From assembly GCF_032121415.1 (NCBI RefSeq), contig NZ_CP135079.1, positions 1,240,001 through 1,304,000 on the forward strand: a DNA stretch of 64,000 nt, given 5' to 3'. This document shows, one piece after another, positions 42,390 through 50,591 of the stretch (position 1 is the stretch's first letter; the number at the start of each line of letters is the position of its first letter). The notes under the pieces are model-generated. The model had not been told where the DNA came from and searched no databases. It worked only from the letters and a program-made list of their open reading frames with translations. This DNA comes from Streptomyces parvus. Lineage in GTDB: Bacteria > Actinomycetota > Actinomycetes > Streptomycetales > Streptomycetaceae. A program made the position numbers and the translations under genes.

Positions 42390-42553
42390 GGGGCCTTGCT
42401 AGCCGATCGGGCCCCCTCCGCGCATCTCAGGGTGTCCTTACCGGTGGCGTTCTGGCCGCCCTTCCCCTCGCCCGGGTCCGCGCTCCGTATACGGAGCCCC
42501 GCCCTCTCCCTCATACCACCGAGACGTTCGACCTGAAAGGCAGGACTCCGCCG

Positions 42554-44167
42554 ATGACCGGAGCATCCGTCGGCCCCGGACCGGAGTCCGGCGCCCGCAG
42601 TCTGGTGGTGGGGGTCGGCGCGCGCAGGGGTGCCTCGGGCGATGTGGTGTTCGCCCTGATCGAGGCGGTGCTGAGCGGGGCGGGGTTGGACCCGGCGGAT
42701 GTGGCGGAGGTGGCCACGGTCGACGCCAAGGGGGACGAGCCGGGGATCGTGGGGGCGGCGGCCCGGCTCGGGGTGCCGGTGCGGACCCATCCGGCCGGGG
42801 CGCTGGCCGCGGTCCGGGTGCCGCACCCCTCGGGGACGGTGGGCGCGGCGTTGGGGACCCCGTCGGTCGCGGAGGCGGCCGCGCTGATCGAGGCGGACGA
42901 ACTGGTGGTGCCGAAGACGCGCGCCCCGGGCGGGGAGGCGGCGGCGAAGGGGGTGGCGACCTGTGCGGTGGCCCGCCGTCTTCCGCCCGTCGACGGGACT
43001 TTCGGTGTTTCCGGCAGGAAAACTTCCACCTCACCGGTGACGGCAGGCTCCCGCCCGTTCACCATGGCTGCCATGAACCCCCCCACGCGTCCCCCCATGC
43101 GGGACATCGAGAGCGCCGGGCCCGACCTGCGGCACCACGGCGACGCGGAGGTCCGCGGCGAGAATCTGACCGATCTCGCCGTGAACGTCCGTACCCACAC
43201 CCCTCCCCCGTGGCTGCGTGAGCGGATAGCCGCGTCGCTCACCTCGCTGGCCGCCTATCCCGACGGGTCGTCCGCCCGGGCCGCGGTCGCCGGCCGGCAC
43301 GGGCTGCCCGTGGAGCGGGTGCTGCTGACGGCGGGCGCGGCCGAGGCGTTCGTCCTGATCGCCCGGGCTCTTCCGGCCCGCCGCCCGGTCGTGGTGCACC
43401 CGCAGTTCACGGAGCCGGAGGCGGCGCTGCGGGCGGCCGGGCACGAGGTGGGGCGGGTCCTGCTGCGGGCCGAGGACGGTTTCCGGCTCGATCCGGCGGC
43501 GGTGCCCGAGGAGGCGGACCTCGTGGTGGTCGGCAATCCGACGAACCCGACGTCCGTGCTTCATCCGGCGGCCCTGCTGGAGAAGCTGGCGCGGCCGGGG
43601 CGGACGCTGGTGGTCGACGAGGCGTTCATGGACGTCGTGCCGGGCGAGCGCGAGGCGGTGTGCGACCGGACGGACATTCCGGGGCTGGTGGTGCTGCGCA
43701 GCCTCACCAAGACGTGGGGGCTCGCCGGGCTGCGGATCGGCTATGTGCTGGCCGAGCCGGAGACGGTGGCGCTGCTCGCCGAGGCGCAGCCGCTGTGGCC
43801 GGTGTCCACCCCGGCGCTGGCGGCGGCCGAGGCGTGCATGGAGCCGCGGGCGCTGGTGGAGGCGGCGGAGGCCGCGGACCGGATCACCGTGGACCGGGCC
43901 CATCTGCTCGCCGGTCTTGCGGAGTTCAGCGAGGTGGAGGTGGTGGAGGCGGCCCGGGGGCCGTTCGTGCTGGCGCGTCTGGAGCGGGCGGCGGAGGTCC
44001 GGGAGCGGCTGCGGCTGCTGGGCTTCGCGGCCCGGCGCGGCGATACGTTCCCGGGGCTCGGGCCGCGGTGGCTGCGGCTCGCGGTCCGCGACCGGGCCAC
44101 GACCAATCGTTTCCTCCAGGCCCTGGACCAGGCCGTGCAGGCGCTGCCCGCGAGATCGGGGAGCTGA
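42554..44167 (+). CDS. CobE/CbiG C-terminal domain fused to CobC-like PLP enzyme
   Basis: One open frame of 537 codons encodes two cobalamin domains. Residues about 15-145 (LVVGVGARRGASGDVVFALIEAVL ... TVDAKGDEPGIV ... VAEAAALIEADELVVPKTRAPGG) are the CobE/CbiG C-terminal domain. After a 40-residue linker, residues about 185-530 are a class I PLP enzyme of the threonine-phosphate decarboxylase/histidinol-phosphate aminotransferase type (YPDGSSARAAVAGRHG, VVGNPTNPTSVLHP, LRSLTKTWGLAGLRIGYVL with the PLP Lys). The second part resembles Rv2231c/CobC. The domains may instead start separately (ATG codons near 43065-43100), but no stop separates them. Confidence 0.82.
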   Translation: MTGASVGPGPESGARSLVVGVGARRGASGDVVFALIEAVLSGAGLDPADVAEVATVDAKGDEPGIVGAAARLGVPVRTHPAGALAAVRVPHPSGTVGAALGTPSVAEAAALIEADELVVPKTRAPGGEAAAKGVATCAVARRLPPVDGTFGVSGRKTSTSPVTAGSRPFTMAAMNPPTRPPMRDIESAGPDLRHHGDAEVRGENLTDLAVNVRTHTPPPWLRERIAASLTSLAAYPDGSSARAAVAGRHGLPVERVLLTAGAAEAFVLIARALPARRPVVVHPQFTEPEAALRAAGHEVGRVLLRAEDGFRLDPAAVPEEADLVVVGNPTNPTSVLHPAALLEKLARPGRTLVVDEAFMDVVPGEREAVCDRTDIPGLVVLRSLTKTWGLAGLRIGYVLAEPETVALLAEAQPLWPVSTPALAAAEACMEPRALVEAAEAADRITVDRAHLLAGLAEFSEVEVVEAARGPFVLARLERAAEVRERLRLLGFAARRGDTFPGLGPRWLRLAVRDRATTNRFLQALDQAVQALPARSGS

Positions 44168-44230
44168 GCGGCCCCGCACGTGGGGGCGGCGTTCTTCGCG
44201 CGAACGCCGCCCCCGCCCCCGTCACACGGA

Positions 44231-45166
44231 TCAGCTCTGGCCGCTGCTGCGCCTGCGCGCCAGCACGGTGGCGCCCGCGCCGACGGCGAGGAGGAGGGCA
44301 GCGCCGCCCGCGATGTACGGGGTGGTGGAGCTGCCGCCGGTCTCGGCGAGGTTGGCCTCGGCGGGGGCGGTGTCGGAGCCGGTCTGTGTCGTCACGTCGC
44401 CCTTGCCGCCGCCGGTGGAGCCGCCCGTGGTGCTCGGCTCCTCGGGGGCCTTCGGCCCCTTCGGGGTCTCGCAGGTCGCCTCGGCGAGGGTGACCTCGCC
44501 GTTGACCTCGGCGACGTTGAGCTTCAGCGGGTTGACCGCCACCTTGAGCCGGAGCGCCGTCGCGGCCGCCGTGCGCTCGGTGGTGACCGTCTCGGACAGG
44601 TCGAGGGAGACCTCGCCGACGCCCGGCACCGACACCTGGGTCGGACCGCCCGCGCTGAGCGTCACCTTCTTGCCGAGCACCGCGACGTGACCGAGCACGT
44701 TCGATTCGGCGACGGGCTGCTTGCCCGTCTCGCAGACCGCCTTGGAGGTGACCTTCTCGACCTCGATGAGCGAGAGCGCCGCGAGTCCGGGGACGTGGAT
44801 CCGGGCCTTCGCCAGGTTGGTGTGGCCCTCGGCCCTGCGCTCGTCCACGGTGGCGTCGGCGGTGGCCACGTCGGCACGCAGCACGTCGACCGGGCGGCCC
44901 TCCACCCCGTCCAGGTTGACGCTCAGCGCGGTCTTCTCGGCGCTGGCCGGGGCCTGCACCTCGTTGAGCGTGACCTTGAGGGGCACCTGGACGGACTTGT
45001 TGAGGAGCGAGACGTCGAGCCCGGTACGGAGCACGACCGCGCTCGCCCTGCCCTCACCGCCGGTGGTGGGCGTCGCCGGGGCTGCGTGCGCGGGGACGGC
45101 GGCAAGCAGAGCGACGGGGGCGGCGGCGGCCGCCACGGCGGCGAGACGGAAGGTGTTGCTGTTCAA
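44231..45166 (-). CDS. LAETG-anchored surface protein (SCO1860 family)
   Basis: The 311-residue protein has a signal peptide (Ala-rich AAVAAAAAPVALLAAVPAHAA), a beta-rich mature region and a C-terminal sorting signal: LAETG, a hydrophobic helix (YIAGGAALLLAVGAGATVLA) and RRR. A sortase E should cut after Thr and link it to peptidoglycan. Two cysteines (AVCETGK, ATCETPK) may pair. The linker before LAETG is Gly/Ser/Thr-rich. The TTG at 45166 starts the signal peptide cleanly. No function is known; the family name comes from the S. coelicolor homologue SCO1860. Confidence 0.85.
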   Translation of the reverse strand: MNSNTFRLAAVAAAAAPVALLAAVPAHAAPATPTTGGEGRASAVVLRTGLDVSLLNKSVQVPLKVTLNEVQAPASAEKTALSVNLDGVEGRPVDVLRADVATADATVDERRAEGHTNLAKARIHVPGLAALSLIEVEKVTSKAVCETGKQPVAESNVLGHVAVLGKKVTLSAGGPTQVSVPGVGEVSLDLSETVTTERTAAATALRLKVAVNPLKLNVAEVNGEVTLAEATCETPKGPKAPEEPSTTGGSTGGGKGDVTTQTGSDTAPAEANLAETGGSSTTPYIAGGAALLLAVGAGATVLARRRSSGQS

Positions 45167-45469
45167 GATGGTGGAACCCCCACAAGAGACATGGAGCCAC
45201 CGGCACAGTCCAATGGGGGACATCGCCTGCGCCGGTGGCCTCGACTCCGTGAATCTTTACGCACTGAGGGTGAACTGGCGGATACCTGACGTGAGTTCAC
45301 CCCAAAGGGGGGTTTCCGTGCGCATATTCGAATCTTTCGGCACGTGCGTTCCCTCCCGCCTCTCCCCGTCACCCGATTCACGCGGCGGAGGCCGAGGTAC
45401 GTGAACGGGCCGAGCCGTACCAACGAGCCGACGACCGTATCCGTCACTGCCCGTCAACACCCCGCCAGG
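45167..45469. other. Gene-free stretch upstream of the LAETG gene
   Basis: These 303 nt hold the LAETG gene's promoter region and the end of the amidohydrolase transcript. An inverted repeat GGTGAAC...GTTCACC (45269-45275 and 45295-45301) is present, followed by CCCCAAAGGGGGG. One GTTCACC half-site resembles a PHO box unit, but no second 11-nt repeat follows. I see no other element. Confidence 0.45.
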
Positions 45470-46579
45470 TCAGCCGATGACCCGCCCGTTCAGCACGATG
45501 TGCCGGGGCGCCGCCAGCACCCGGACGTCCGCGCGCGGGTCCGCGTCGTACACGACCAGGTCCGCCGGAGCCCCCTCGTCGAGCCCGGGCCGCCCCAGCC
45601 AGCGCCTGGCTCCCCACGCCGTCGCGGAGAGGGCCTCCAGGGGCGGGATGCCCGCCTTGACCAGCTCGGCGACCTCGCCCGCGACCAGGCCGTGCGCCAG
45701 GGAGCCGCCCGCGTCGGTGCCGACGTAGACCGGGATCCCGGCGTCGTACGCGGAGCGCACGGTGTCGTAGCGCCGGTCGTACAGCTGCCGCATATGGGCC
45801 GACCAGCGGGGGAACTTGGCCTCGCCGCCCGTCGCCAGGTCGGGGAAGGTGGCGATGTTGACCAGCGTCGGGACGATCGCGACGCCGCGTTCGGCGAAGA
45901 GCGGGATGGTGTCCTCGGTGAGGCCGGTGGCGTGCTCGACGCAGTCGATGCCGGCCTCCACCAGATCGCGCAGCGACTCCTCGGCGAAGCAGTGCGCGGT
46001 GACCCGGGCGCCCAGCCGGTGCGCCTCGGCGATGGCCGCCTCGACCTCGCCGCGCGGCCAGCAGGCGGTGAGGTCCCCGGCGTCGCGGTCGATCCAGTCC
46101 CCCACGAGCTTGACCCAGCCGTCGCCGCGACGGGCCTCCTGGGCGACGTACGCCACGAGGTCGCCCGGCTCGATCTCGTGCGCGTAGTTGCGGATGTAGC
46201 GGCGGGTCCTCGCGATGTGGCGGCCGGCCCTGATGATCTTCGGCAGGTCCTCGCGGTCGTCGATCCAGCGGGTGTCGGAGGGCGATCCGGCATCCCGGAT
46301 CAGCAGGGTCCCGGCCTCCCGGTCGGTGAGCGCCTGCTTCTCGGCGGTCGCCGCGTCGACCGGGCCGTGCCGGTCGAGCCCGACATGGCAGTGGGCGTCG
46401 ACGAGGCCGGGCAGCGCCCACCCCCTGACCGTCACCGCGCCGTCGGCGCCGGGCGGCCGCTCATAGGTGATCCGCCCGTCCACGGCCCACAGTTCGTCCC
46501 GCACCTCGTCCGGGCCGACGAGCACCCGGCCCTTCACCCGCAGCAACGGCCGCTCCTCCCGGTCACGCACTTCGACCAC
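45470..46579 (-). CDS. Amidohydrolase family protein
   Basis: The 369-residue protein is a TIM-barrel metal hydrolase: GLVDAHCHVGLDRHG gives the HxH of strand 1, then KLVGDWIDRDAG, RVTAHCFAEESLRDLVEAGIDCVEHATGL (two His ligands) and VYVGTDAGGSL (Asp). The N-terminal beta-sandwich and C-terminal LNGRVIG complete the imidazolonepropionase/prolidase-like fold. The substrate may be a cyclic amide or a dipeptide. GTG start at 46579. It is divergent from the PLP enzyme gene at 46695. Confidence 0.85.
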   Translation of the reverse strand: MVEVRDREERPLLRVKGRVLVGPDEVRDELWAVDGRITYERPPGADGAVTVRGWALPGLVDAHCHVGLDRHGPVDAATAEKQALTDREAGTLLIRDAGSPSDTRWIDDREDLPKIIRAGRHIARTRRYIRNYAHEIEPGDLVAYVAQEARRGDGWVKLVGDWIDRDAGDLTACWPRGEVEAAIAEAHRLGARVTAHCFAEESLRDLVEAGIDCVEHATGLTEDTIPLFAERGVAIVPTLVNIATFPDLATGGEAKFPRWSAHMRQLYDRRYDTVRSAYDAGIPVYVGTDAGGSLAHGLVAGEVAELVKAGIPPLEALSATAWGARRWLGRPGLDEGAPADLVVYDADPRADVRVLAAPRHIVLNGRVIG

Positions 46580-46694
46580 CCGCCCGATCCCTCACCCGAT
46601 CACTCATACGCGGCACTGTACGAGGCCACCGGTGGGCCGTCGGTAGGCTGCCAGTGCCTTTCGACCGACGGACGAACCCGAAGAGAGCCCCACC

Positions 46695-47801
46695 GTGACG
46701 CACCCCTTCCTCGACCTGCCCCCGCTGACCGCCGGCCACTTCGCGTCGATCGAGCGGCGCGTGGCCCGGCTCCTCGCCACGGAACAGGACGTCGTCATCA
46801 CCCAGGGCGAGGCGCTGCTGCCGCTGGAGGGCTGCATCCGCAGCGGCGCGCGGCCCGGCTCGACCGCGCTGAACGTGGTCACGGGCCCGTACGGGCAGAC
46901 CTTCGGCAACTGGCTGCGGGACTGCGGTGCGCAGGTCGTCGACCTCGTGGTGCCCTTCCACACGGCGGTGACCGCCGACCAGGTCGCCGAGGCGCTCGCC
47001 GGGCACCCGGAGATCGACTTCGTCTCGCTGGTGCACGCCGAGGCGGCGACCGGCAACACCAACCCGGTCGCGGAGATCGGCGAGGTGGTCCGGGCGCACG
47101 GCGCGCTGTTCATGCTGGACGCGGTCGCCTCGGTGGGCGCCGAACCGCTGCTGCCGGACGCCTGGGGCGTCGACCTGTGCGTGATCGGCGCACAGAAGGC
47201 CATGGGCGGGCCCGCCGGGGTCTCCGCGGTGTCGGTGAGCGCGCGGGCCTGGGAGCGGATCGCCGCCAACCCGGCCGCACCGCGCCGCTCCTACCTCTCG
47301 CTGCTGGACTGGAAGGAGCGCTGGATCGACGGCGGCCGCACGGCCCTGCCGCACGCTCCGGCGCAGTTGGAGATGCTGGGCCTGGAGGCATGTGTGGCCC
47401 GGATCGAGGACGAGGGCCTGGAGACGGTGATGGCCCGCCACGCCTCGGCCGCCGCGGCGACCAGGGCCGGAACGGTGGCGCTGGGCGGCGGGCTGGAACC
47501 GTACGTCCACGCGGCACGGGACGCCGCCCCGGTGGCGACGACGCTGCGCGCCCCGGCGGGGACGGACGCGGCCGCGCTGGTCGCGGCGGCACTGGCGGCG
47601 GACCCCGCGCTGCCGCTGGTCGCGGGCGGCGGGGCGCTGTCCAAGGAGATGATCCGGGTCAACCATTACGGGGCGGATGCGACGCGGGGCGCGGTGCTGT
47701 CCTCGCTCGCGGCTCTGGGGGCGGCGCTGACCGATGCGGGCCGGCAGGTCGATATCGAGGCTGCCCGCCGAGCTGTTTCGGAAACCTGGCCGAGCCGATA
47801 G
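46695..47801 (+). CDS. Class V PLP-dependent aminotransferase family protein
   Basis: The 368-residue protein has the class V fold: TQGEALLPLEGCIRSGARPGSTALNVVTGPYGQTFGNWLRDCGAQ, LVHAEAATGNTNPVAEIGEVVRAHGALFMLDAVASVG (Asp contacting the cofactor) and the PLP Lys168 in IGAQKAMGGPAGVS. The family includes alanine-glyoxylate, serine-pyruvate and ureidoglycine aminotransferases, so a small amino acid or glyoxylate is likely. It starts with GTG at 46695. A hairpin follows the stop, ahead of ectA. Confidence 0.83.
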   Translation: MTHPFLDLPPLTAGHFASIERRVARLLATEQDVVITQGEALLPLEGCIRSGARPGSTALNVVTGPYGQTFGNWLRDCGAQVVDLVVPFHTAVTADQVAEALAGHPEIDFVSLVHAEAATGNTNPVAEIGEVVRAHGALFMLDAVASVGAEPLLPDAWGVDLCVIGAQKAMGGPAGVSAVSVSARAWERIAANPAAPRRSYLSLLDWKERWIDGGRTALPHAPAQLEMLGLEACVARIEDEGLETVMARHASAAAATRAGTVALGGGLEPYVHAARDAAPVATTLRAPAGTDAAALVAAALAADPALPLVAGGGALSKEMIRVNHYGADATRGAVLSSLAALGAALTDAGRQVDIEAARRAVSETWPSR

Positions 47802-47810
47802 ATTCTCCAT

Positions 47811-47848
47811 ATGCGGGGAGCCGCTTTATCGAAAGCAGCTTCCCGCAT
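47811..47848 (+). terminator. Terminator-like hairpin between the PLP enzyme and ectA
   Basis: Arms 47811-47827 and 47832-47848 form a 17-bp stem with one G-U pair and one mismatch and loop ATCG; it is followed by the pyrimidine-rich TCTTCTGCCCG. It begins 9 nt after the stop and should separate this gene from the ectoine operon. Confidence 0.65.
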
Positions 47849-47940
47849 TCTTCTGCCCGCTTTCCCGTCGGCTAAACGCGTCAGTTTTCACGCAGGTCGA
47901 ACTTCATGATTCGGACACGTTCCAGGAGAGTTACGAGCCT

Positions 47941-48036
47941 GTGACCGACTCCACATCGGCGGCGTTATGCCCGTTAAATTCAGGACAAAGCGGGGGAAGT
48001 TCCACCCGGATCATGGGGCGGCTCGCGCACGCCTGA
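47941..48036 (+). CDS. Candidate small leader ORF upstream of ectA with two TTA codons
   Basis: A GTG at 47941, 12 nt after AGGAG, opens a 31-codon frame (beginning VTDSTSAALCPL) that ends 74 nt before ectA. It contains TTA at codons 9 and 12, which are rare in Streptomyces and depend on the bldA tRNA. The ribosome-site spacing is long and there is no homology argument, so translation is uncertain. It lies in a relatively AT-rich region between the hairpin at 47811 and the ectA promoter. Confidence 0.2.
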   Translation: MTDSTSAALCPLNSGQSGGSSTRIMGRLAHA

Positions 48037-48077
48037 TAACACATGGGCGCCCTTCACCCAACCCCTTACGTCGATGC

Positions 48078-48110
48078 AATTTCGAAATTTGCTGGGTAAA
48101 TTCAATTCGC
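48078..48110 (+). promoter_or_regulatory. Candidate ectA promoter with AT-rich palindrome
   Basis: TAAATT at 48097-48102 lies 8 nt before the ectA ATG, suggesting a leaderless transcript; no ribosome site precedes the ATG. The perfect 12-bp palindrome AATTTCGAAATT (48078-48089) sits where a -10/-35 spacer would be, a good place for an activator or repressor. No canonical TTGACA -35 is seen, so an alternative or activated promoter is possible. Confidence 0.5.
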
Positions 48111-48641
48111 ATGACCGCCGCACCAGCAGATTTTGCCCGTGCCCGAAGTGAATTCCTCAGTATCGATGCGCCGCGAGTGGAGGACGGAGCCGCGATCTGG
48201 CGCATTGCCCGCGACTCCCAGGTCCTGGACCTGAACTCCTCGTACAGCTACCTGCTGTGGTGCCGTGACTTCGCCGCGACCTCCGTCGTCGCCCGTGGCG
48301 AGAGCGGCGAGCCCATCGCCTTCGTGACGGGCTACATCCGGCCCGACCGCCCCCAGACCCTGGTCGTCTGGCAGGTGGCCGTCGACTCGGCCCACCGCGG
48401 CAAGGGACTGGCCGCGACGCTGCTGGACGCGCTGACCGCCCGGGTCGCCGCCGACCAGGGACTGTCGTCCGTGGAGACGACGATCACCCCGGACAACACC
48501 GCCTCCGACCGGCTGTTCAGGTCCTACGCCCAGCGGCACGACGTGGCGCTGGAGCAGGAGGTCCTCTTCGACGGCGACCTCTTCCCCGAAGGAACCCACC
48601 TGCCCGAGGTGCTCTACCGGATCGGCCCGTTCACCACCTGA
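48111..48641 (+). CDS. ectA: L-2,4-diaminobutyrate N-acetyltransferase
   Basis: EctA acetylates L-2,4-diaminobutyrate on N4 with acetyl-CoA. The 176-residue protein is a GNAT enzyme: [33 protein letters not shown] at the start, [37 protein letters not shown] (acetyl-CoA loop R-x-x-G-x-G/A) and [19 protein letters not shown] near the end, all typical of EctA. It is the first gene of ectABCD and probably starts leaderless at the ATG. A 196-nt gap with repeated hairpins separates it from ectB. Confidence 0.95.
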   Translation: MTAAPADFARARSEFLSIDAPRVEDGAAIWRIARDSQVLDLNSSYSYLLWCRDFAATSVVARGESGEPIAFVTGYIRPDRPQTLVVWQVAVDSAHRGKGLAATLLDALTARVAADQGLSSVETTITPDNTASDRLFRSYAQRHDVALEQEVLFDGDLFPEGTHLPEVLYRIGPFTT

Positions 48642-48662
48642 GCCCGCCCGGTCGCGCTTCCC

Positions 48663-48764
48663 GCGTACCCGACCCGTACGCCCCGCCGCCCGACCCCCGC
48701 CCGGCGCACCCGACCCGTGCGCCCGGTCCCCACGACTTTTCGCGCCGGCCGACCACCCGGCGCG
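48663..48764 (+). repeat. Phased CCGACC-loop hairpins between ectA and ectB
   Basis: The heptamer CCGACCC occurs at 48669, 48690 and 48710, and CCGACCA at 48749, intervals of 21, 20 and 39 nt. Copies one and three lie in the loop of 6-bp stems (GCGTAC/GTACGC at 48663-48681 and GCGCAC/GTGCGC at 48704-48722) that differ by a compensatory T-A to C-G change. The last is in the loop of an 8-bp stem (CGCGCCGG/CCGGCGCG at 48741-48764). The pattern suggests an RNA or DNA element that tunes ectB expression. Confidence 0.55.
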
Positions 48765-48837
48765 GTCCCGGCCGCATCCGTGCGGCGGGGAGCACCAGAC
48801 CACCGCCCGTCACACCCCCTCACGCAGGAGATCCGCT

Positions 48838-50100
48838 GTGACCATCACCCCGCCCGCACTGAGCGTCTTCGAGACCCTGGAGTCCGAGGTCCGGAGCTAC
48901 TGCCGCGGTTGGCCCGCCGTCTTCGACCGTGCGCAGGGCGCCCGGCTGACCGACGAGGACGGCCACTCCTACCTGGACTTCTTCGCCGGGGCCGGCTCGC
49001 TCAACTACGGCCACAACAACCCGGTGCTGAAACGAGCGCTGATCGACTACATCGAGCGCGACGGCATCACCCACGGCCTGGACATGGCGACCACTGCCAA
49101 GCGCGCGTTCCTGGAGACCTTCCAGAACGTGATCCTGCGCCCGCGCGACCTGCCGTACAAGGTGATGTTCCCCGGCCCGACCGGCACCAACGCCGTCGAG
49201 TCGGCGCTGAAGCTGGCCCGTAAGGTCAAGGGCCGAGAGGCCGTCGTCTCGTTCACCAACGCCTTCCACGGCATGTCGCTGGGCTCGCTGGCCGTCACCG
49301 GCAACGCCTTCAAGCGCGCCGGGGCCGGGGTCCCGCTGGTGCACGGCACCCCGATGCCGTTCGACAACTACTTCGACGGCACGGTCCCGGACTTCCTGTG
49401 GTTCGAGCGGCTCCTGGAGGACCAGGGCTCCGGTCTCAACAAGCCCGCCGCGGTGATCGTGGAGACGGTCCAGGGCGAGGGCGGCATCAACGTCGCCCGC
49501 GCCGAGTGGCTGCGGGCGCTGCAGGAGCTGTGCCACCGCCAGGACATGCTGCTGATCGTCGACGACATCCAGATGGGCTGCGGCCGTACCGGCGGCTTCT
49601 TCTCCTTCGAGGAGGCCGGGATCACCCCGGACATCGTCACGCTGTCGAAGTCCATCAGCGGTTACGGGCTGCCGATGTCGCTCTGCCTGTTCAAGCCGGA
49701 GCTGGACATCTGGGAGCCGGGCGAGCACAACGGCACCTTCCGCGGCAACAACCCGGCCTTCGTCACGGCCGCCGCCGCACTGCAGGCGTACTGGGCGGAC
49801 GGCCAGATGGAGAAGCAGACCCTGGCCCGCGGCGAGCAGATCGAGCAGACGCTGCTGGCCATCTGCGCCGAGGAGCCGACCGCGCACTTCCGCGGCCGGG
49901 GCCTGGTGTGGGGCATGGAGTTCGAGGACCCGGCGCGGGCCTCGGCGGTCTGCGCCCGCGCCTTCGAGCTGGGGCTCCTGCTGGAGACCTCCGGCCCGCA
50001 GAGCGAGGTCGTCAAGCTGCTGCCGCCGCTGACCATCACCCCCGAGGAGCTGGACGAGGGCCTGCGCACGCTGGCCCGCTCCGTCCGCGAGACGGCCTGA
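48838..50100 (+). CDS. ectB: Diaminobutyrate-2-oxoglutarate transaminase
   Basis: EctB makes L-2,4-diaminobutyrate from aspartate semialdehyde and glutamate, the first step of ectoine synthesis. The 420-residue protein is a class III aminotransferase: [81 protein letters not shown] and PLP Lys271 in [15 protein letters not shown]. The GTG at 48838 has GCAGGAG 8 nt upstream. An internal hairpin lies between it and ectC. Confidence 0.96.
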   Translation: MTITPPALSVFETLESEVRSYCRGWPAVFDRAQGARLTDEDGHSYLDFFAGAGSLNYGHNNPVLKRALIDYIERDGITHGLDMATTAKRAFLETFQNVILRPRDLPYKVMFPGPTGTNAVESALKLARKVKGREAVVSFTNAFHGMSLGSLAVTGNAFKRAGAGVPLVHGTPMPFDNYFDGTVPDFLWFERLLEDQGSGLNKPAAVIVETVQGEGGINVARAEWLRALQELCHRQDMLLIVDDIQMGCGRTGGFFSFEEAGITPDIVTLSKSISGYGLPMSLCLFKPELDIWEPGEHNGTFRGNNPAFVTAAAALQAYWADGQMEKQTLARGEQIEQTLLAICAEEPTAHFRGRGLVWGMEFEDPARASAVCARAFELGLLLETSGPQSEVVKLLPPLTITPEELDEGLRTLARSVRETA

Positions 50101-50132
50101 CCCGGTCCTGCCGGGGCAGGTGGAAGAAGAGA

Positions 50133-50158
50133 GGCCCCGGGCCGCGAGGCCCGGGGCC
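50133..50158 (+). terminator. Hairpin between ectB and ectC (attenuator or processing site)
   Basis: A perfect 11-bp G/C stem (50133-50143 and 50148-50158) with a GCGA tetraloop lies in the 89-nt gap between ectB and ectC. It could end part of the transcripts, protect an upstream mRNA end, or fold the ectC leader. As ectC and ectD must also be made, it is unlikely to be a full terminator. Confidence 0.5.
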
Positions 50159-50189
50159 CGTGCAGAGAAGAGAAAGGCAACCGCTCACC

Positions 50190-50588
50190 GTGATCGTCCG
50201 ATCGTTCAGTGACATCGAGAACACCGACCGGCATGTGAAGGCCGCGTCCGGCACCTGGGAGAGCAAGCGCATCGTGCTCGCCAAGGAGAAGGTGGGCTTC
50301 TCGCTCCACGAGACCGTGCTGTACGCGGGCACGGAGACCTCCATGTGGTACGCGAACCACATCGAGGCGGTGCTGTGCACCGAGGGCGAGGCCGAGCTCA
50401 CCAACGACGAGACCGGCGAGAAGCACTGGATCACGCCCGGCACGATGTATCTGCTGGACGGGCACGAGCGCCACACCATGCGGCCCAAGACCGACTTCCG
50501 CTGCGTGTGCGTCTTCAATCCCCCCGTCACCGGACGGGAGGACCATGACGAGAACGGTGTCTATCCACTGCTGACCGAGGAGGGCTGA
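50190..50588 (+). CDS. ectC: L-ectoine synthase
   Basis: EctC cyclises N4-acetyl-diaminobutyrate to ectoine with a bound iron. The 132-residue cupin has the family sequence: [88 protein letters not shown], and [13 protein letters not shown]. Acidic and His residues in EAVLC and GHERHTMR belong to the active site. Start GTG at 50190 with AAAGG upstream. ectD follows after 3 nt. Confidence 0.96.
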   Translation: MIVRSFSDIENTDRHVKAASGTWESKRIVLAKEKVGFSLHETVLYAGTETSMWYANHIEAVLCTEGEAELTNDETGEKHWITPGTMYLLDGHERHTMRPKTDFRCVCVFNPPVTGREDHDENGVYPLLTEEG

Positions 50589-50591
50589 ACC

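Noticed and set aside
45295..45301. GTTCACC as a PHO box upstream of the LAETG gene
   Set aside because: Only one half-site; no second unit at 11-nt spacing. It is part of an inverted repeat instead.
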